The notes: generated by a model from the letters alone, not told the origin. DNA of 61,254 nucleotides from Priestia abyssalis (GCF_002019595.1 NZ_KV917370.1:1-61254); one strand, 5' to 3'; numbered from the stretch's first letter, positions 9,558-17,840 are shown. A program made the numbers and translations.

Positions 9558-10037
9558 ATGAATATTCGAATCGGACAAGGATTTGACGTGCATCAATTTG
9601 CTGAGGGGAGACCCCTTATTATCGGAGGAATCGAAATTCCGTATCATGTCGGATTATTAGGGCATTCAGACGCAGATGTATTGTTACATACCATTTCTGA
9701 TGCTTTATTAGGGGCAGTTGCTAAAGGTGACATTGGTAAACACTTTCCAGACACAGACCAAGAATTTAAAGATGCAGATTCTGCTGAATTATTAAAGCAA
9801 GTGTGGAATATGGTAAAGGCAGATGGATATGAACTAAGTAATGTAGATTGTACCATCATTGCTCAAAGACCTAAAATGGCACCGTATATTGACGCGATGA
9901 GAGAGAGAATTGCCGCCTTGTTAGAGGTAAACATTTCTCAAGTAAACGTTAAAGCAACTACAACAGAGAAATTGGGCTTTACAGGACGAGAAGAGGGGAT
10001 TGCGGCCCAAGCGGCTGTACTTGTTTATCAAAAATAA
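9558..10037 (+). CDS. ispF: 2-C-methyl-D-erythritol 2,4-cyclodiphosphate synthase
   Basis: Fifth step of the MEP pathway: cyclises CDP-ME 2-phosphate with release of CMP. Metal-binding residues are visible in GFDVHQF (Asp8, His10) and in the GHSDADV segment (about 41-47). ATTTEKLGFTGREEGI near the C terminus is the family substrate loop. 159 aa is the usual size. AAGGTGGGAG precedes the ATG. It forms a pair with ispD. Confidence 0.97.
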   Translation: MNIRIGQGFDVHQFAEGRPLIIGGIEIPYHVGLLGHSDADVLLHTISDALLGAVAKGDIGKHFPDTDQEFKDADSAELLKQVWNMVKADGYELSNVDCTIIAQRPKMAPYIDAMRERIAALLEVNISQVNVKATTTEKLGFTGREEGIAAQAAVLVYQK

Positions 10038-10049
10038 AGCAGACGTTCT

Positions 10050-10077
10050 TTGCCAAGCTGTTGTTTGGTGTTAAAAT
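10050..10077 (+). promoter_or_regulatory. SigA-type promoter upstream of gltX
   Basis: The -35 box TTGCCA (10050-10055) is followed after 16 bp by TAAAAT (10072-10077), with a TG extension one base before the -10. It lies in the gap after ispF and 48 bases before the chosen gltX start. Confidence 0.55.
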
Positions 10078-10124
10078 AAGCAAAGATAATACATATGATA
10101 GATAAATTGGAGGGCACTCAAATC

Positions 10125-11582
10125 ATGTCAAATGAAGTACGCGTCCGTTATGCGCCAAGCCCGACTGGACATCTCCACATCGGAAATGCGCGCACAGCAT
10201 TATTTAACTACTTGTTTGCAAGAAACAAAAATGGAAAATTTATTATCCGTATTGAAGATACCGATAAAAAGAGAAATATTGAAGGCGGAGAAGAAAGCCA
10301 GTTGAAATATTTAAAATGGCTTGGTATTGATTGGGACGAGAGCATTGATATAGGCGGAGAATATGGACCGTACCGTCAATCAGAACGAACAGAGGTTTAT
10401 CAAAAATATACAGAGGAGCTCCTTGAAAAAGGACTAGCTTATAAGTGTTACTGTACAGAAGAAGAACTGGAGCAAGAACGTGAGCAGCAATCTGCACAAG
10501 GGCAAACACCGCAGTACTCAGGCAGATGCCGCCATTTAACAGAAGAACAACGTGCAGAATTAGAAAAAGAAGGGCGTCAACCGAGTATTCGCTTTGCTGT
10601 GCAAAGTGATCGTGTATATACGTTTAATGATATGGTAAAAGGTGAGCTATCATTTGAAGCGAATGGTATCGGTGACTTTGTTATTGTAAAAAAAGATGGC
10701 ACACCAACCTACAACTATGCAGTAGCGGTTGACGACCACTTAATGAAAATGACTCATATTTTACGCGGGGATGATCATATTTCCAATACACCTAAACAAT
10801 TAATGATCTATGAAGCGTTTGGGTGGGAAGCTCCTGTTTTTGGACATATGACGTTAATTGTTAACGAAAGCCGTAAAAAATTAAGTAAGCGTGACGAGTC
10901 TATTATTCAATTCATTGAGCAATATGCAGATTTAGGTTATTTGCCTGAAGCATTATTTAACTTTATTACACTTTTAGGATGGTCTCCAGGGGGAGAAGAA
11001 GAACTTTTCTCTAAGGAAGAGTTCATCAAAGTTTTTGATGCAGAGCGTCTTTCTAAATCACCAGCATTATTTGATACTCAAAAGCTTCGTTGGATGAATA
11101 ATCAGTATATCAAGCAGTTAGAAGCCGATCGATTAGTGGCGCTTGCTCTCCCACACTTGATTAAAGCTGGTAAGGTAGAGGAGAACATAGATGAAGAAAA
11201 GAAACAGTGGGTGCACGACCTCATTGTTCTTCACCAGGAAAAAATGAGCTATGGAGCGGAAATCGTTGAGTTAACGGATTTGTTCTTTAAGCAAGATATT
11301 GAATATAATGAAGAAGCGAAAGAAGTATTAGCAGAGGAGCAAGTACCAGAAGTGCTGAAGGCCTTTGCCGAAGAGCTTAAATCATTAAACGATTTCTCTG
11401 CTGATGCGATTAAAGCGGCAACAAAAGCAGTGCAAAAAGGGACTGGACATAAAGGGAAAAAGTTATTTATGCCGATCCGTGTAGCGACAACCGGTCAAAC
11501 ACATGGACCAGATCTTCCACAAGCGATCCATTTGCTTGGAAAAGAAGCAGTTTTGGCTCGTTTAGAGCGAGTTATTGGTTAA
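10125..11582 (+). CDS. gltX: Glutamyl-tRNA synthetase
   Basis: Class I synthetase charging tRNA-Glu and, in bacilli, also tRNA-Gln for later amidation. The HIGH-type motif is HLHIGNA near residue 15 and the KMSKS-type motif is KLSKR. The reading frame is open from an ATG at 10095, but the ATG at 10125 is preferred because TTGGAGGG lies 8-13 bases upstream and the protein then begins with the family sequence MSNEVRVRYAPSPTG. 485 aa is the normal length. No T-box precedes it. Confidence 0.96.
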   Translation: MSNEVRVRYAPSPTGHLHIGNARTALFNYLFARNKNGKFIIRIEDTDKKRNIEGGEESQLKYLKWLGIDWDESIDIGGEYGPYRQSERTEVYQKYTEELLEKGLAYKCYCTEEELEQEREQQSAQGQTPQYSGRCRHLTEEQRAELEKEGRQPSIRFAVQSDRVYTFNDMVKGELSFEANGIGDFVIVKKDGTPTYNYAVAVDDHLMKMTHILRGDDHISNTPKQLMIYEAFGWEAPVFGHMTLIVNESRKKLSKRDESIIQFIEQYADLGYLPEALFNFITLLGWSPGGEEELFSKEEFIKVFDAERLSKSPALFDTQKLRWMNNQYIKQLEADRLVALALPHLIKAGKVEENIDEEKKQWVHDLIVLHQEKMSYGAEIVELTDLFFKQDIEYNEEAKEVLAEEQVPEVLKAFAEELKSLNDFSADAIKAATKAVQKGTGHKGKKLFMPIRVATTGQTHGPDLPQAIHLLGKEAVLARLERVIG

Positions 11583-11602
11583 CAATAAAGAAATTTTATA
11601 AT
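11575..11602 (+). promoter_or_regulatory. Candidate promoter of the cysteine T-box operon
   Basis: TATAAT (11597-11602) with a weak TTGGTT (11575-11580) 16 bp upstream overlaps the gltX stop codon. Transcription from here would begin about 30 bases before the T-box stem I. Confidence 0.4.
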
Positions 11603-11629
11603 ATAGTAAGTATATATTTATACGATTGA

Positions 11630-11876
11630 AAAGCGTTGAGAAGGAGAAGTAAAAAGCACGACCATTGCAGAGAGAACCGCCTTAGGCTGAGAGCGGTTCA
11701 TGAGTCGACCTTTTGAAATGCACCTTCGAGCCTTTTGTTGAACGAATAACCTTTTAGTAAACAAAAGCGGATTCTCTACCGTTATAAGAGCAGAGTTGAG
11801 GCTTAATAGGCCTAAACAGAGTGGAACCGCGTAAATAATTACGTCTCTGTGTCTTAGACACAGAGACGTTTTTTAT
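11630..11876 (+). ncRNA. T-box leader RNA, cysteine specific
   Basis: A T-box riboswitch senses uncharged tRNA. The T-box sequence TGGAACCGCG is at 11822-11831 and overlaps an antiterminator that competes with the terminator at 11841-11876. In the stem I specifier region GAAATGCACC, the codon TGC (Cys) lies at 11719-11721 followed by a purine, fitting the cysE and cysS genes downstream. Stem I begins near 11640 (GAGAAGGAGAAGTA). Low charged tRNA-Cys should allow read-through. Confidence 0.92.
11841..11876 (+). terminator. T-box regulated terminator
   Basis: A perfect 13-bp stem (11841-11853 with 11857-11869, loop TTA) followed by a T run. Its left arm contains CTCTGT, which can instead pair with ACAGAG before the T-box sequence to make the antiterminator. 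Confidence 0.93.
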
Positions 11877-11933
11877 TTGTTCTATGAACTATCGGTATAA
11901 ACATTAAAGGTAAAAATAAGGGGGGATGGATAT

Positions 11934-12590
11934 ATGTTTAAGTCGTTAAAAGAGGATATTGAAGTAATCTTCGATCAAGACCCGGCAGCAAGAAGTTATA
12001 TAGAAGTCATTTTAACGTATTCAGGTTTACATGCCATTTGGTCGCACCGGCTGGCTCATGCGCTTTTTAAAAGAAAATGGTTTTTCCTTGCCCGCGCTAT
12101 CTCACAAATCAGCCGTTTCTTTACGGGAATAGAAATTCACCCGGGTGCTAAAATCGGTCGCCGCTTCTTCATTGATCATGGAATGGGAATTGTTATTGGG
12201 GAAACGTGTGAGATTGGTGATAATGTGACAGTCTATCAAGGGGTAACACTAGGCGGAACTGGGAAAGAAAAGGGGAAACGCCATCCGACAATTGAGGATA
12301 ACGTATTGATTGCCACGGGTGCAAAAGTGCTCGGTTCCATAACGGTTGGAGCGAACTCTAAGATAGGAGCAGGTTCAGTTGTCCTTCATCCTGTACCGCC
12401 TAATTCTACCGTAGTCGGAATTCCGGGGAAAGTTAGAATCCAAAACGGAGTTCATGTCGGGAAAGACTTAAACCACCGAGATTTACCAGATCCAGTAGCA
12501 GATAGGTTTAAGGAATTGGAAGAAGAACTGGAAACGTTAAAACAAGAGCTCAAACAACTAAAAGAAGGGACGTATGAACATGGCCATTAA
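11934..12590 (+). CDS. cysE: Serine O-acetyltransferase
   Basis: First step of cysteine synthesis: acetyl-CoA plus serine gives O-acetylserine. The N-terminal helical part is followed by a left-handed beta helix of hexapeptide repeats (about residues 65-170), including the catalytic stretch GIEIHPGAKIG and DHGMGIVIGET. 218 aa. GGGGGGATGG lies before the ATG. Under T-box control with cysS, so cysteine starvation raises both cysteine supply and charging. Its 3' end overlaps the cysS start. Confidence 0.96.
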   Translation: MFKSLKEDIEVIFDQDPAARSYIEVILTYSGLHAIWSHRLAHALFKRKWFFLARAISQISRFFTGIEIHPGAKIGRRFFIDHGMGIVIGETCEIGDNVTVYQGVTLGGTGKEKGKRHPTIEDNVLIATGAKVLGSITVGANSKIGAGSVVLHPVPPNSTVVGIPGKVRIQNGVHVGKDLNHRDLPDPVADRFKELEEELETLKQELKQLKEGTYEHGH

Positions 12591-13977
12591 ACTTTATAAT
12601 ACACTTACCCGTCAAAAAGAAGAGTTTCACCCGTTGGAAGAAAATAAAGTAAAAATGTATGTGTGCGGTCCAACTGTGTATAACTATATTCACATCGGAA
12701 ATGCGAGACCAGCCATTGTATTTGATACCGTTCGCCGTTATTTGGAGTTTAGAGGGTATGAAGTACAATACGTATCAAATTTTACAGATGTTGATGATAA
12801 GCTCATCAAAGCGGCTAATGAGCTTGGAGAAGATGTGCCAAGCATCGCTGAGCGTTTTATTGAAGCTTATTTTGAAGATGTATCTGCGTTAGGATGCAAA
12901 AAAGCAACGGTCCATCCTCGTGTAACAGAAAACATGGATATCATCATCGATTTTATTTCCACGCTTATTGAAAAAGACTATGCTTACGAAGCGGATGGTG
13001 ATGTGTATTACCGTACACGTAAATTTGAGGAGTACGGAAAGCTGTCTCACCAATCCATTGATGAGTTGCGTCTTGGCACGCGAATTGAAGTAGGGGAGAA
13101 AAAGCAGGACCCTTTAGATTTTGCGTTATGGAAAGCGGCCAAAGAAGGGGAGATTTATTGGGATAGCCCGTGGGGGAAAGGGAGACCAGGTTGGCATATC
13201 GAATGTTCCGCAATGGCTCGAAAGTACCTTGGAGATACGATTGATATTCATGCAGGAGGGCAAGATTTAGCATTCCCTCATCATGAAAATGAAATTGCCC
13301 AGTCTGAAGCTTTAACAGGAAAAACGTTTGCTAAGTATTGGCTGCATAACGGTTATATTAATATTGATAATGAAAAAATGTCAAAGTCGCTTGGAAACTT
13401 TGTTCTTGTCCATGACATTATAAAAAAGCATGCACCTCAGCTTTTACGCTTTTTTATTTTATCTGTTCATTATCGTCATCCAATCAACTATAACGATGAA
13501 ATCTTGGAGAACACACGAAAAGGATTGGAACGTCTTCAAACGTCTTATATGAATTTGAAGCATCGCCTTGAAAGCTCTACTAATTTGACTGACCATGATG
13601 AGGAGTGGATCAGAAAGATTAAAGACTTAAATGAGACGTTTATTCGTGAAATGGACGATGACTTTAACACCGCGAATGCTATCGCCGTTTTATTTGATTT
13701 ATCGAAACAAGCCAATCTATATTTGGTGGAAAAAAACACATCTCAAACGGTTATTCAAGCGTTTATTAGGGAATTTGAAAACTTAACAAGTGTATTAGGT
13801 TTAGATTTTGCCAAGGAAGAATTGTTAGATGAAGAAATTGAAGCTCTTATTCAGCAACGCATTGAAGCGAGAAAAAATCGTGATTTTGCGTTAGCTGATC
13901 GAATTCGAGATGAGTTGAAAGATCAAAACATCATTCTGGAAGATACAGCACAAGGAACAAGATGGAAAAGAGGATAA
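12580..13977 (+). CDS. cysS: Cysteinyl-tRNA synthetase
   Basis: Class I synthetase charging tRNA-Cys. The HIGH-type motif HIGNARP lies near residue 36 and KMSKS is present in NEKMSKSLGN. Zinc ligands are expected at the Cys of VCGPTVYN, the Cys of HIECSAMA, and the His/Glu of FPHHENE. The ATG at 12580 is preferred over the one at 12574 because it is 10 bases from AAGGG, but the earlier codon adds only two residues. Overlaps cysE by 11 bp, so translational coupling is likely. Confidence 0.95.
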   Translation: MAIKLYNTLTRQKEEFHPLEENKVKMYVCGPTVYNYIHIGNARPAIVFDTVRRYLEFRGYEVQYVSNFTDVDDKLIKAANELGEDVPSIAERFIEAYFEDVSALGCKKATVHPRVTENMDIIIDFISTLIEKDYAYEADGDVYYRTRKFEEYGKLSHQSIDELRLGTRIEVGEKKQDPLDFALWKAAKEGEIYWDSPWGKGRPGWHIECSAMARKYLGDTIDIHAGGQDLAFPHHENEIAQSEALTGKTFAKYWLHNGYINIDNEKMSKSLGNFVLVHDIIKKHAPQLLRFFILSVHYRHPINYNDEILENTRKGLERLQTSYMNLKHRLESSTNLTDHDEEWIRKIKDLNETFIREMDDDFNTANAIAVLFDLSKQANLYLVEKNTSQTVIQAFIREFENLTSVLGLDFAKEELLDEEIEALIQQRIEARKNRDFALADRIRDELKDQNIILEDTAQGTRWKRG

Positions 13978-13983
13978 TTGTTG

Positions 13984-14403
13984 ATGGAGGAAAGTGTAAA
14001 GCAAATTGATGCGAAGCAGTTAAACAGTTTGGCTCTTGCTTATATGGGAGATAGTGTATTTGATGTATATGTTCGTCATCATCTTCTGGCAAGTGGAGCC
14101 ATTCGCCCTAACCACCTGCACAATCAAGCAAAAAGATTTGTTTCGGCGAAAGCACAAGCGAAAGTGGTTATCATGTTAAGGGAAGAAGGCTTTTTCTCCG
14201 AAGAAGAAATAGCTGTTTTAAAGCGGGGACGCAATGCTAAATCGGGAACAGTCCCTAAAAATACGGACGTTCAAACTTATCGTTACAGTACAGCTTTTGA
14301 AGCTTTAATCGGCTATCATTACTTATTAAAAAATGAACTTCGAATGGAAGATATTATCTTTACAGCGATTCGTTTGATTGAGGAGCAGAAAGGAGGAAAA
14401 TAA
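13984..14403 (+). CDS. mrnC: Mini-ribonuclease III
   Basis: Endonuclease that matures the ends of 23S rRNA in bacilli. It is a short RNase III catalytic domain (about 139 aa) without a dsRNA-binding domain; the catalytic acidic motif lies in ALAYMGDSVFDVYVR and the second in STAFEALIGYHYL. Two TTG codons (13978 and 13981) precede the ATG in frame; GAGG ends at 13973, so the TTG at 13981 is also possible. It is immediately downstream of cysS and overlaps rlmB by one base. Confidence 0.9.
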   Translation: MEESVKQIDAKQLNSLALAYMGDSVFDVYVRHHLLASGAIRPNHLHNQAKRFVSAKAQAKVVIMLREEGFFSEEEIAVLKRGRNAKSGTVPKNTDVQTYRYSTAFEALIGYHYLLKNELRMEDIIFTAIRLIEEQKGGK

Positions 14404-15146
14404 TGCAACAGGAATATATTATCGGAAGAAATCCTGTATTAGAGGCGTTGAAGTCTGGAAGAGAAATCAATAAGATGTGGGTGGCGGAAGGAGCACAAAA
14501 GGGCTCGATTAACCAGATTGTTCAATTGGCGAAGCAAAACGGTGTATTAACCCAAGTAGTTCCAAAGAGGAAGATTGAACAGATGGTGGAAGGCAATCAT
14601 CAGGGGGTTATAGCCCAGGTAGCGGCCTATGAGTATGCGGAGTTAGAAGACTTATTCAGAAAAGCTCAAGAGCGAAACGAAACTCCATTCTTTTTATTAC
14701 TGGATGAAATTGAAGATCCTCATAACTTAGGATCCATCATGAGAACAGCGGATGCAGTGGGTGCACATGGAATCATCATTCCCAAGCGTAGAGCGGTCGG
14801 CTTGACGGCAACAGTTGCAAAAGCATCTACCGGTGCGATTGAGCATATTCCAGTTACAAGAGTAACCAACTTATCAAGAACCATTGATGATTTGAAAGAT
14901 AAAGGATTATGGGTAGCAGGAACAGATGCAAAAGGAACAGATGATTATCGTCAACTGGACGGAACAATGCCTCTTTTATTAGTTATTGGCAGCGAAGGAA
15001 AAGGAATGAGTCGAATCATTCGTGATAAATGTGATTTTCTCGTTCGTTTGCCGATGATCGGTCAAGTTACCTCTTTAAACGCTTCAGTAGCAGCTAGTTT
15101 ATTAATGTATGAGGTATTTCGTAAACGTCATCCGCTAGGTGAATGA
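14403..15146 (+). CDS. rlmB: 23S rRNA (guanosine-2'-O)-methyltransferase RlmB (TrmH family)
   Basis: SPOUT-class methyltransferase. The N-terminal substrate-binding domain shows IIGRNPVLEAL, and the C-terminal knotted domain contains the three family motifs: DEIEDPHNLGSIMRTADAVG, LLLVIGSEGKGMS and VTSLNASVAASLLMYEVFR. 247 aa. The ATG shares an A with the mrnC stop (TAATG), and GAAAGGAGGAAA lies just before, so translation is coupled. The exact target nucleotide is inferred from the family. Confidence 0.93.
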   Translation: MQQEYIIGRNPVLEALKSGREINKMWVAEGAQKGSINQIVQLAKQNGVLTQVVPKRKIEQMVEGNHQGVIAQVAAYEYAELEDLFRKAQERNETPFFLLLDEIEDPHNLGSIMRTADAVGAHGIIIPKRRAVGLTATVAKASTGAIEHIPVTRVTNLSRTIDDLKDKGLWVAGTDAKGTDDYRQLDGTMPLLLVIGSEGKGMSRIIRDKCDFLVRLPMIGQVTSLNASVAASLLMYEVFRKRHPLGE

Positions 15147-15150
15147 GGAA

Positions 15151-15660
15151 ATGAATATCCTGCTTGTTGATGGATACAACATCATTGGGGCATGGCCGGA
15201 ATTACGTCGATTAAAAGATGGGGATTTACCGGCCGCCCGTGATTTGTTAATTGAAAAGATGGCTGAATACAAAGCGTATACTGGTTTTCGCGTTATTGTT
15301 GTGTTTGACGCCCACCTTGTACAAGGTATTGAGAAAAAAACGAAAGACCACACTGTTGAAGTTATTTTTACGAGAGAGAATGAAACTGCGGATGAACGAA
15401 TTGAAAAGCTTGCGAAATCCTTAAATAATATCAAAACCCAAATTCATGTAGCAACTTCTGATTTTACGGAGCAATGGGCAATCTTTGGACAAGGGGCCTT
15501 GAGGAAATCTGCCCGAGAGTTGAGAAATGAGATGCTTGAAATTGAAAAAGATATTAAACAAGATGTGAAATCTATTCAAGAAAAAAAACCGACAACCCGT
15601 ATTCAACTTTCTGGTAATATTGTAGAAATATTCGAAAAATGGCGCCGGGGAGAACGCTGA
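15151..15660 (+). CDS. rae1: Rae1, ribosome-associated mRNA endonuclease (NYN domain)
   Basis: PIN-like NYN-domain RNase that cleaves mRNA in the ribosomal A site. Conserved acidic residues are visible in ILLVDGYNIIGAWPEL, VVFDAHL and TSDFTEQW. A GTG at 15139 also opens the frame, but the ATG at 15151 gives the family N terminus MNILLVDGYN and is chosen here. About 169 aa. Overlap or near-overlap with rlmB and the shared T-box operon suggest cotranscription from cysE onward. Confidence 0.9.
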   Translation: MNILLVDGYNIIGAWPELRRLKDGDLPAARDLLIEKMAEYKAYTGFRVIVVFDAHLVQGIEKKTKDHTVEVIFTRENETADERIEKLAKSLNNIKTQIHVATSDFTEQWAIFGQGALRKSARELRNEMLEIEKDIKQDVKSIQEKKPTTRIQLSGNIVEIFEKWRRGER

Positions 15661-15665
15661 GACGG

Positions 15666-15695
15666 TTGACGCTTTAAAAAAAGCTACTGTATAAT
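15666..15695 (+). promoter_or_regulatory. SigA-type promoter of sigH
   Basis: TTGACG (15666-15671) and a perfect TATAAT (15690-15695) are separated by 18 bp, placed between rae1 and sigH. In B. subtilis the corresponding promoter is repressed by AbrB; an AbrB site cannot be recognised by eye. Confidence 0.75.
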
Positions 15696-15727
15696 ATTTC
15701 TATCTACATGCGGTCGGGGGGATTAGC

Positions 15728-16378
15728 GTGGGCTCTAAAATGGGGAGAAAGTCAAGCACACATTTGGATCAACAAGAGGATGAAGAAATTGTAGAATTAG
15801 TGCACAAAGGCGATAGTGATGCATTAGAATACTTAATTCATAAGTATAAAAATTTTGTGCGTGCAAAAGCAAGGTCGTACTTTCTAATTGGGGCAGATCG
15901 CGAAGATATCGTTCAAGAGGGAATGATAGGCTTATATAAAGCAATTCGTGACTTTAGAGAAGATAAGCTTACTTCCTTTAAAGCGTTTGCTGAGTTATGT
16001 ATAACACGTCAAATTATTACAGCTATTAAAACGGCTACGAGACAAAAACATATTCCGTTAAACTCATATGTTTCATTGGACAAGCCAATTTACGACGAAG
16101 AATCAGATCGGACTTTAATGGATGTCATTTCAGGGGCTAAGGTAATGGACCCTGAAGAGCTTATCATCAATCAGGAAGAGTTCGATGACATTGAATTGAA
16201 AATGGCTGAGCTTTTAAGTGACTTAGAGCGAAAGGTACTAGTCCTATATTTGGACGGGCGCTCCTATCAAGAAATATCTGAAGAACTAAACAGACATGTT
16301 AAATCTATTGATAATGCTTTACAAAGAGTGAAGCGGAAGCTTGAACGATATTTGGAGTATCGAGAGATTACTTTATAG
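15728..16378 (+). CDS. sigH: RNA polymerase sigma factor SigH (Spo0H)
   Basis: Sigma-70 family factor for the transition to stationary phase, competence and early sporulation. Region 2 (about residues 30-105) includes the core-binding and -10 recognition stretch DREDIVQEGMIGLYKAIRDF; region 4 (about 150-210) includes the HTH in YLDGRSYQEISEELNRHVKSIDNALQRVKRK. 216 aa. The GTG start is seven bases after GGGGGG. The MITE-like element begins five bases after the stop codon. Confidence 0.95.
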   Translation: MGSKMGRKSSTHLDQQEDEEIVELVHKGDSDALEYLIHKYKNFVRAKARSYFLIGADREDIVQEGMIGLYKAIRDFREDKLTSFKAFAELCITRQIITAIKTATRQKHIPLNSYVSLDKPIYDEESDRTLMDVISGAKVMDPEELIINQEEFDDIELKMAELLSDLERKVLVLYLDGRSYQEISEELNRHVKSIDNALQRVKRKLERYLEYREITL

Positions 16379-16382
16379 AGGA

Positions 16383-16647
16383 TGTTCAAAAAGTCTGGGA
16401 AAAATGACCGTCGAATTTACTTGTGCAGGACGTACTGACCCGGCGTTCGCCACAGGACGTGGCGGTTCTTAGTCGGGCAGCGTCAGCTTGCTTTTCCGCT
16501 ACTCGCGTATTAAAAGCATACGCTCTGTTCCTTGGAAAAGAAAATCACTTTTCCTGCGTGCGATGAAGAATCGTAAGAAGCTTTCCTTTGTGCTCAAAGC
16601 GGCGCTTCCTTGAACTTCTCGGTCCTTTTTGTCCTCCTTTTTGAACA
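16383..16647 (+). repeat. MITE-like intergenic repeat element (copy A)
   Basis: A 265-bp block bounded by perfect 11-bp terminal inverted repeats (TGTTCAAAAAG at 16383-16393 and CTTTTTGAACA at 16637-16647). It is visibly richer in GC than its surroundings and contains an internal CGCCAC/GTGGCG hairpin (about 16448-16465). It has no transposase. A decayed copy occurs at 20505-20698, so it belongs to a repeat family. It lies between sigH and the rpmG promoter and does not interrupt a gene. Confidence 0.8.
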
Positions 16648-16676
16648 CACACTTATAGTTTCTTGTCCGCCTTATA

Positions 16677-16705
16677 TTGACATTAAAAGAAGCTGTATGT
16701 TAACT
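16677..16705 (+). promoter_or_regulatory. Candidate promoter of rpmG-secE
   Basis: A perfect -35 TTGACA (16677-16682) lies just outside the repeat element. The -10 17 bp downstream is only TTAACT (16700-16705), three of six consensus matches, so the call is tentative. Confidence 0.4.
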
Positions 16706-16741
16706 TTTTATGGACATCATCAATATACTAGGTGGTTTAAC

Positions 16742-16891
16742 ATGCGTAAAAAAGTGATACTCGCTTGTAAAGAATGTGGCAGTCGCAATTACACAACCAT
16801 GAAAAGTGACGAAAACTCTCAAGAGCGATTGGAAATAAAAAAGTTTTGCAAGGCTTGTAACAATCATACGAGTCATCGTGAGACGAAGTAG
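16742..16891 (+). CDS. rpmG: 50S ribosomal protein L33
   Basis: A 49-residue protein of the large subunit, zinc-binding form with Cys9/Cys12 and Cys36/Cys39. The frame is open upstream into the repeat element, but the ATG at 16742 is six bases after AGGTGG and gives the conserved N terminus MRKKVILACKECGSRNY. rpmG-secE-nusG is the normal order. Bacilli often carry further L33 copies elsewhere, so this is one paralogue. Confidence 0.95.
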   Translation: MRKKVILACKECGSRNYTTMKSDENSQERLEIKKFCKACNNHTSHRETK

Positions 16892-16949
16892 TAGAGAGTT
16901 TTATAATCAATAGATTCGGCACCCCTGTATAATTGGAGGTAACTTATTA

Positions 16950-17132
16950 ATGAATCGTCTTGGGAAATTTTTACGTGACGTCGTACGCGAAATGAAAAGA
17001 GTAAGTTGGCCAAAGCGGAAAGAGCTGACAACTTATACGATTACGGTTTTAACAACTGTTGTTCTCATGACCATCTTTTTCGCTGCGGTTGATTTAGGCA
17101 TTTCTTCTTTAATTCGACTAGTGCTTGAATAA
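16950..17132 (+). CDS. secE: Preprotein translocase subunit SecE
   Basis: Small (60 aa) single-span subunit of the SecYEG channel. An N-terminal amphipathic segment (MKRVSWPKRKEL, about 14-25) precedes one membrane segment (about 30-55), the short Gram-positive form. AATTGGAGGT precedes the ATG. It is next to nusG as in most bacteria. Confidence 0.95.
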   Translation: MNRLGKFLRDVVREMKRVSWPKRKELTTYTITVLTTVVLMTIFFAAVDLGISSLIRLVLE

Positions 17133-17149
17133 TCTAACCAAAAAGATGG

Positions 17150-17155
17150 TATAAT
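17150..17155 (+). promoter_or_regulatory. Extended -10 promoter upstream of nusG
   Basis: TGGTATAAT places a TG extension one base before a perfect TATAAT (17150-17155), just after the secE stop. A TTGAAT lies 19 bp upstream and is poorly spaced. Transcription would start near 17162. Confidence 0.5.
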
Positions 17156-17178
17156 AATCAGAGAATAGTTTTTATTTG

Positions 17179-17201
17179 AAAAGCCCGGGAACGGGTTTTT
17201 T
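17179..17201 (+). terminator. Terminator or attenuator hairpin between secE and nusG
   Basis: A CCCG/CGGG stem with a GGAA tetraloop is flanked by AAAA on the left and TTTTTT on the right, followed by AATTT. It sits about 20 bases downstream of the predicted nusG transcription start and 95 bases before the nusG ATG. It can end the secE message or attenuate nusG. Confidence 0.6.
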
Positions 17202-17295
17202 AATTTGCCTTTTAATTTACTGCAGATAGTGAATTAAGTTAGGTGCAATCCTATTTAAAAGCGATTGGGGAGGGACGGACGGATAGTCCTCGTAA

Positions 17296-17829
17296 ATGGA
17301 GAAAAATTGGTATGTTGTCCATACTTATTCTGGATATGAAAATAAAGTGAAAACAAATCTTGAAAAGCGTGTCGAAACGATGGCGATGCAAGATAAAATC
17401 TTTCGTGTAGTTGTCCCGGAAGAAGAAGAAAAGGAAATTAAGAATAATAAAACAAAAGTAACAAAGAAAAAGGTGTTCCCTGGTTATGTACTGGTAGAAT
17501 TGATCATGACAGATGATTCTTGGTATGTTGTGAGAAATACACCTGGAGTAACAGGGTTTGTCGGTTCAAGCGGTTCGGGATCTAAACCAACGCCACTTTT
17601 GCCTGACGAAGTAACTATGATTCTAAAGCGAATGGGTATGGATGAAGAATATGCAGAATTTGACTTTGAATTAAATGAAACGGTTATGGTGAAGGAAGGA
17701 CCGTTCGCTAATTTTGAAGGAGCCATCGAAGAAATTGATATGGACAAGCGTAAAATTAAAGTTCTTGTGAATATGTTTGGACGTGAAACACCAGTGGAAT
17801 TAGATTTTGATCAAATTGATAAAATATAA
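17296..17829 (+). CDS. nusG: Transcription termination/antitermination factor NusG
   Basis: RNA polymerase-bound elongation factor. An N-terminal NGN domain (about residues 1-110, beginning MEKNWYVVHTYSGYENKVK) is followed by a KOW domain (about 125-177, VKEGPFANFEGAIEEID). 177 aa. The codon before the ATG is an in-frame TAA, so this start is the only choice in the region. The nearest good ribosome binding site, GGGGAGGG at 17267-17274, is 21 bases away with a small hairpin between them. Confidence 0.96.
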   Translation: MEKNWYVVHTYSGYENKVKTNLEKRVETMAMQDKIFRVVVPEEEEKEIKNNKTKVTKKKVFPGYVLVELIMTDDSWYVVRNTPGVTGFVGSSGSGSKPTPLLPDEVTMILKRMGMDEEYAEFDFELNETVMVKEGPFANFEGAIEEIDMDKRKIKVLVNMFGRETPVELDFDQIDKI

Positions 17830-17840
17830 TTCCAAAAAAC

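Noticed and set aside
16610..16741. N-terminal extension of the rpmG frame into the repeat element
   Set aside because: It starts inside the MITE-like element, lacks a ribosome binding site, and the L33 family begins at the ATG at 16742.
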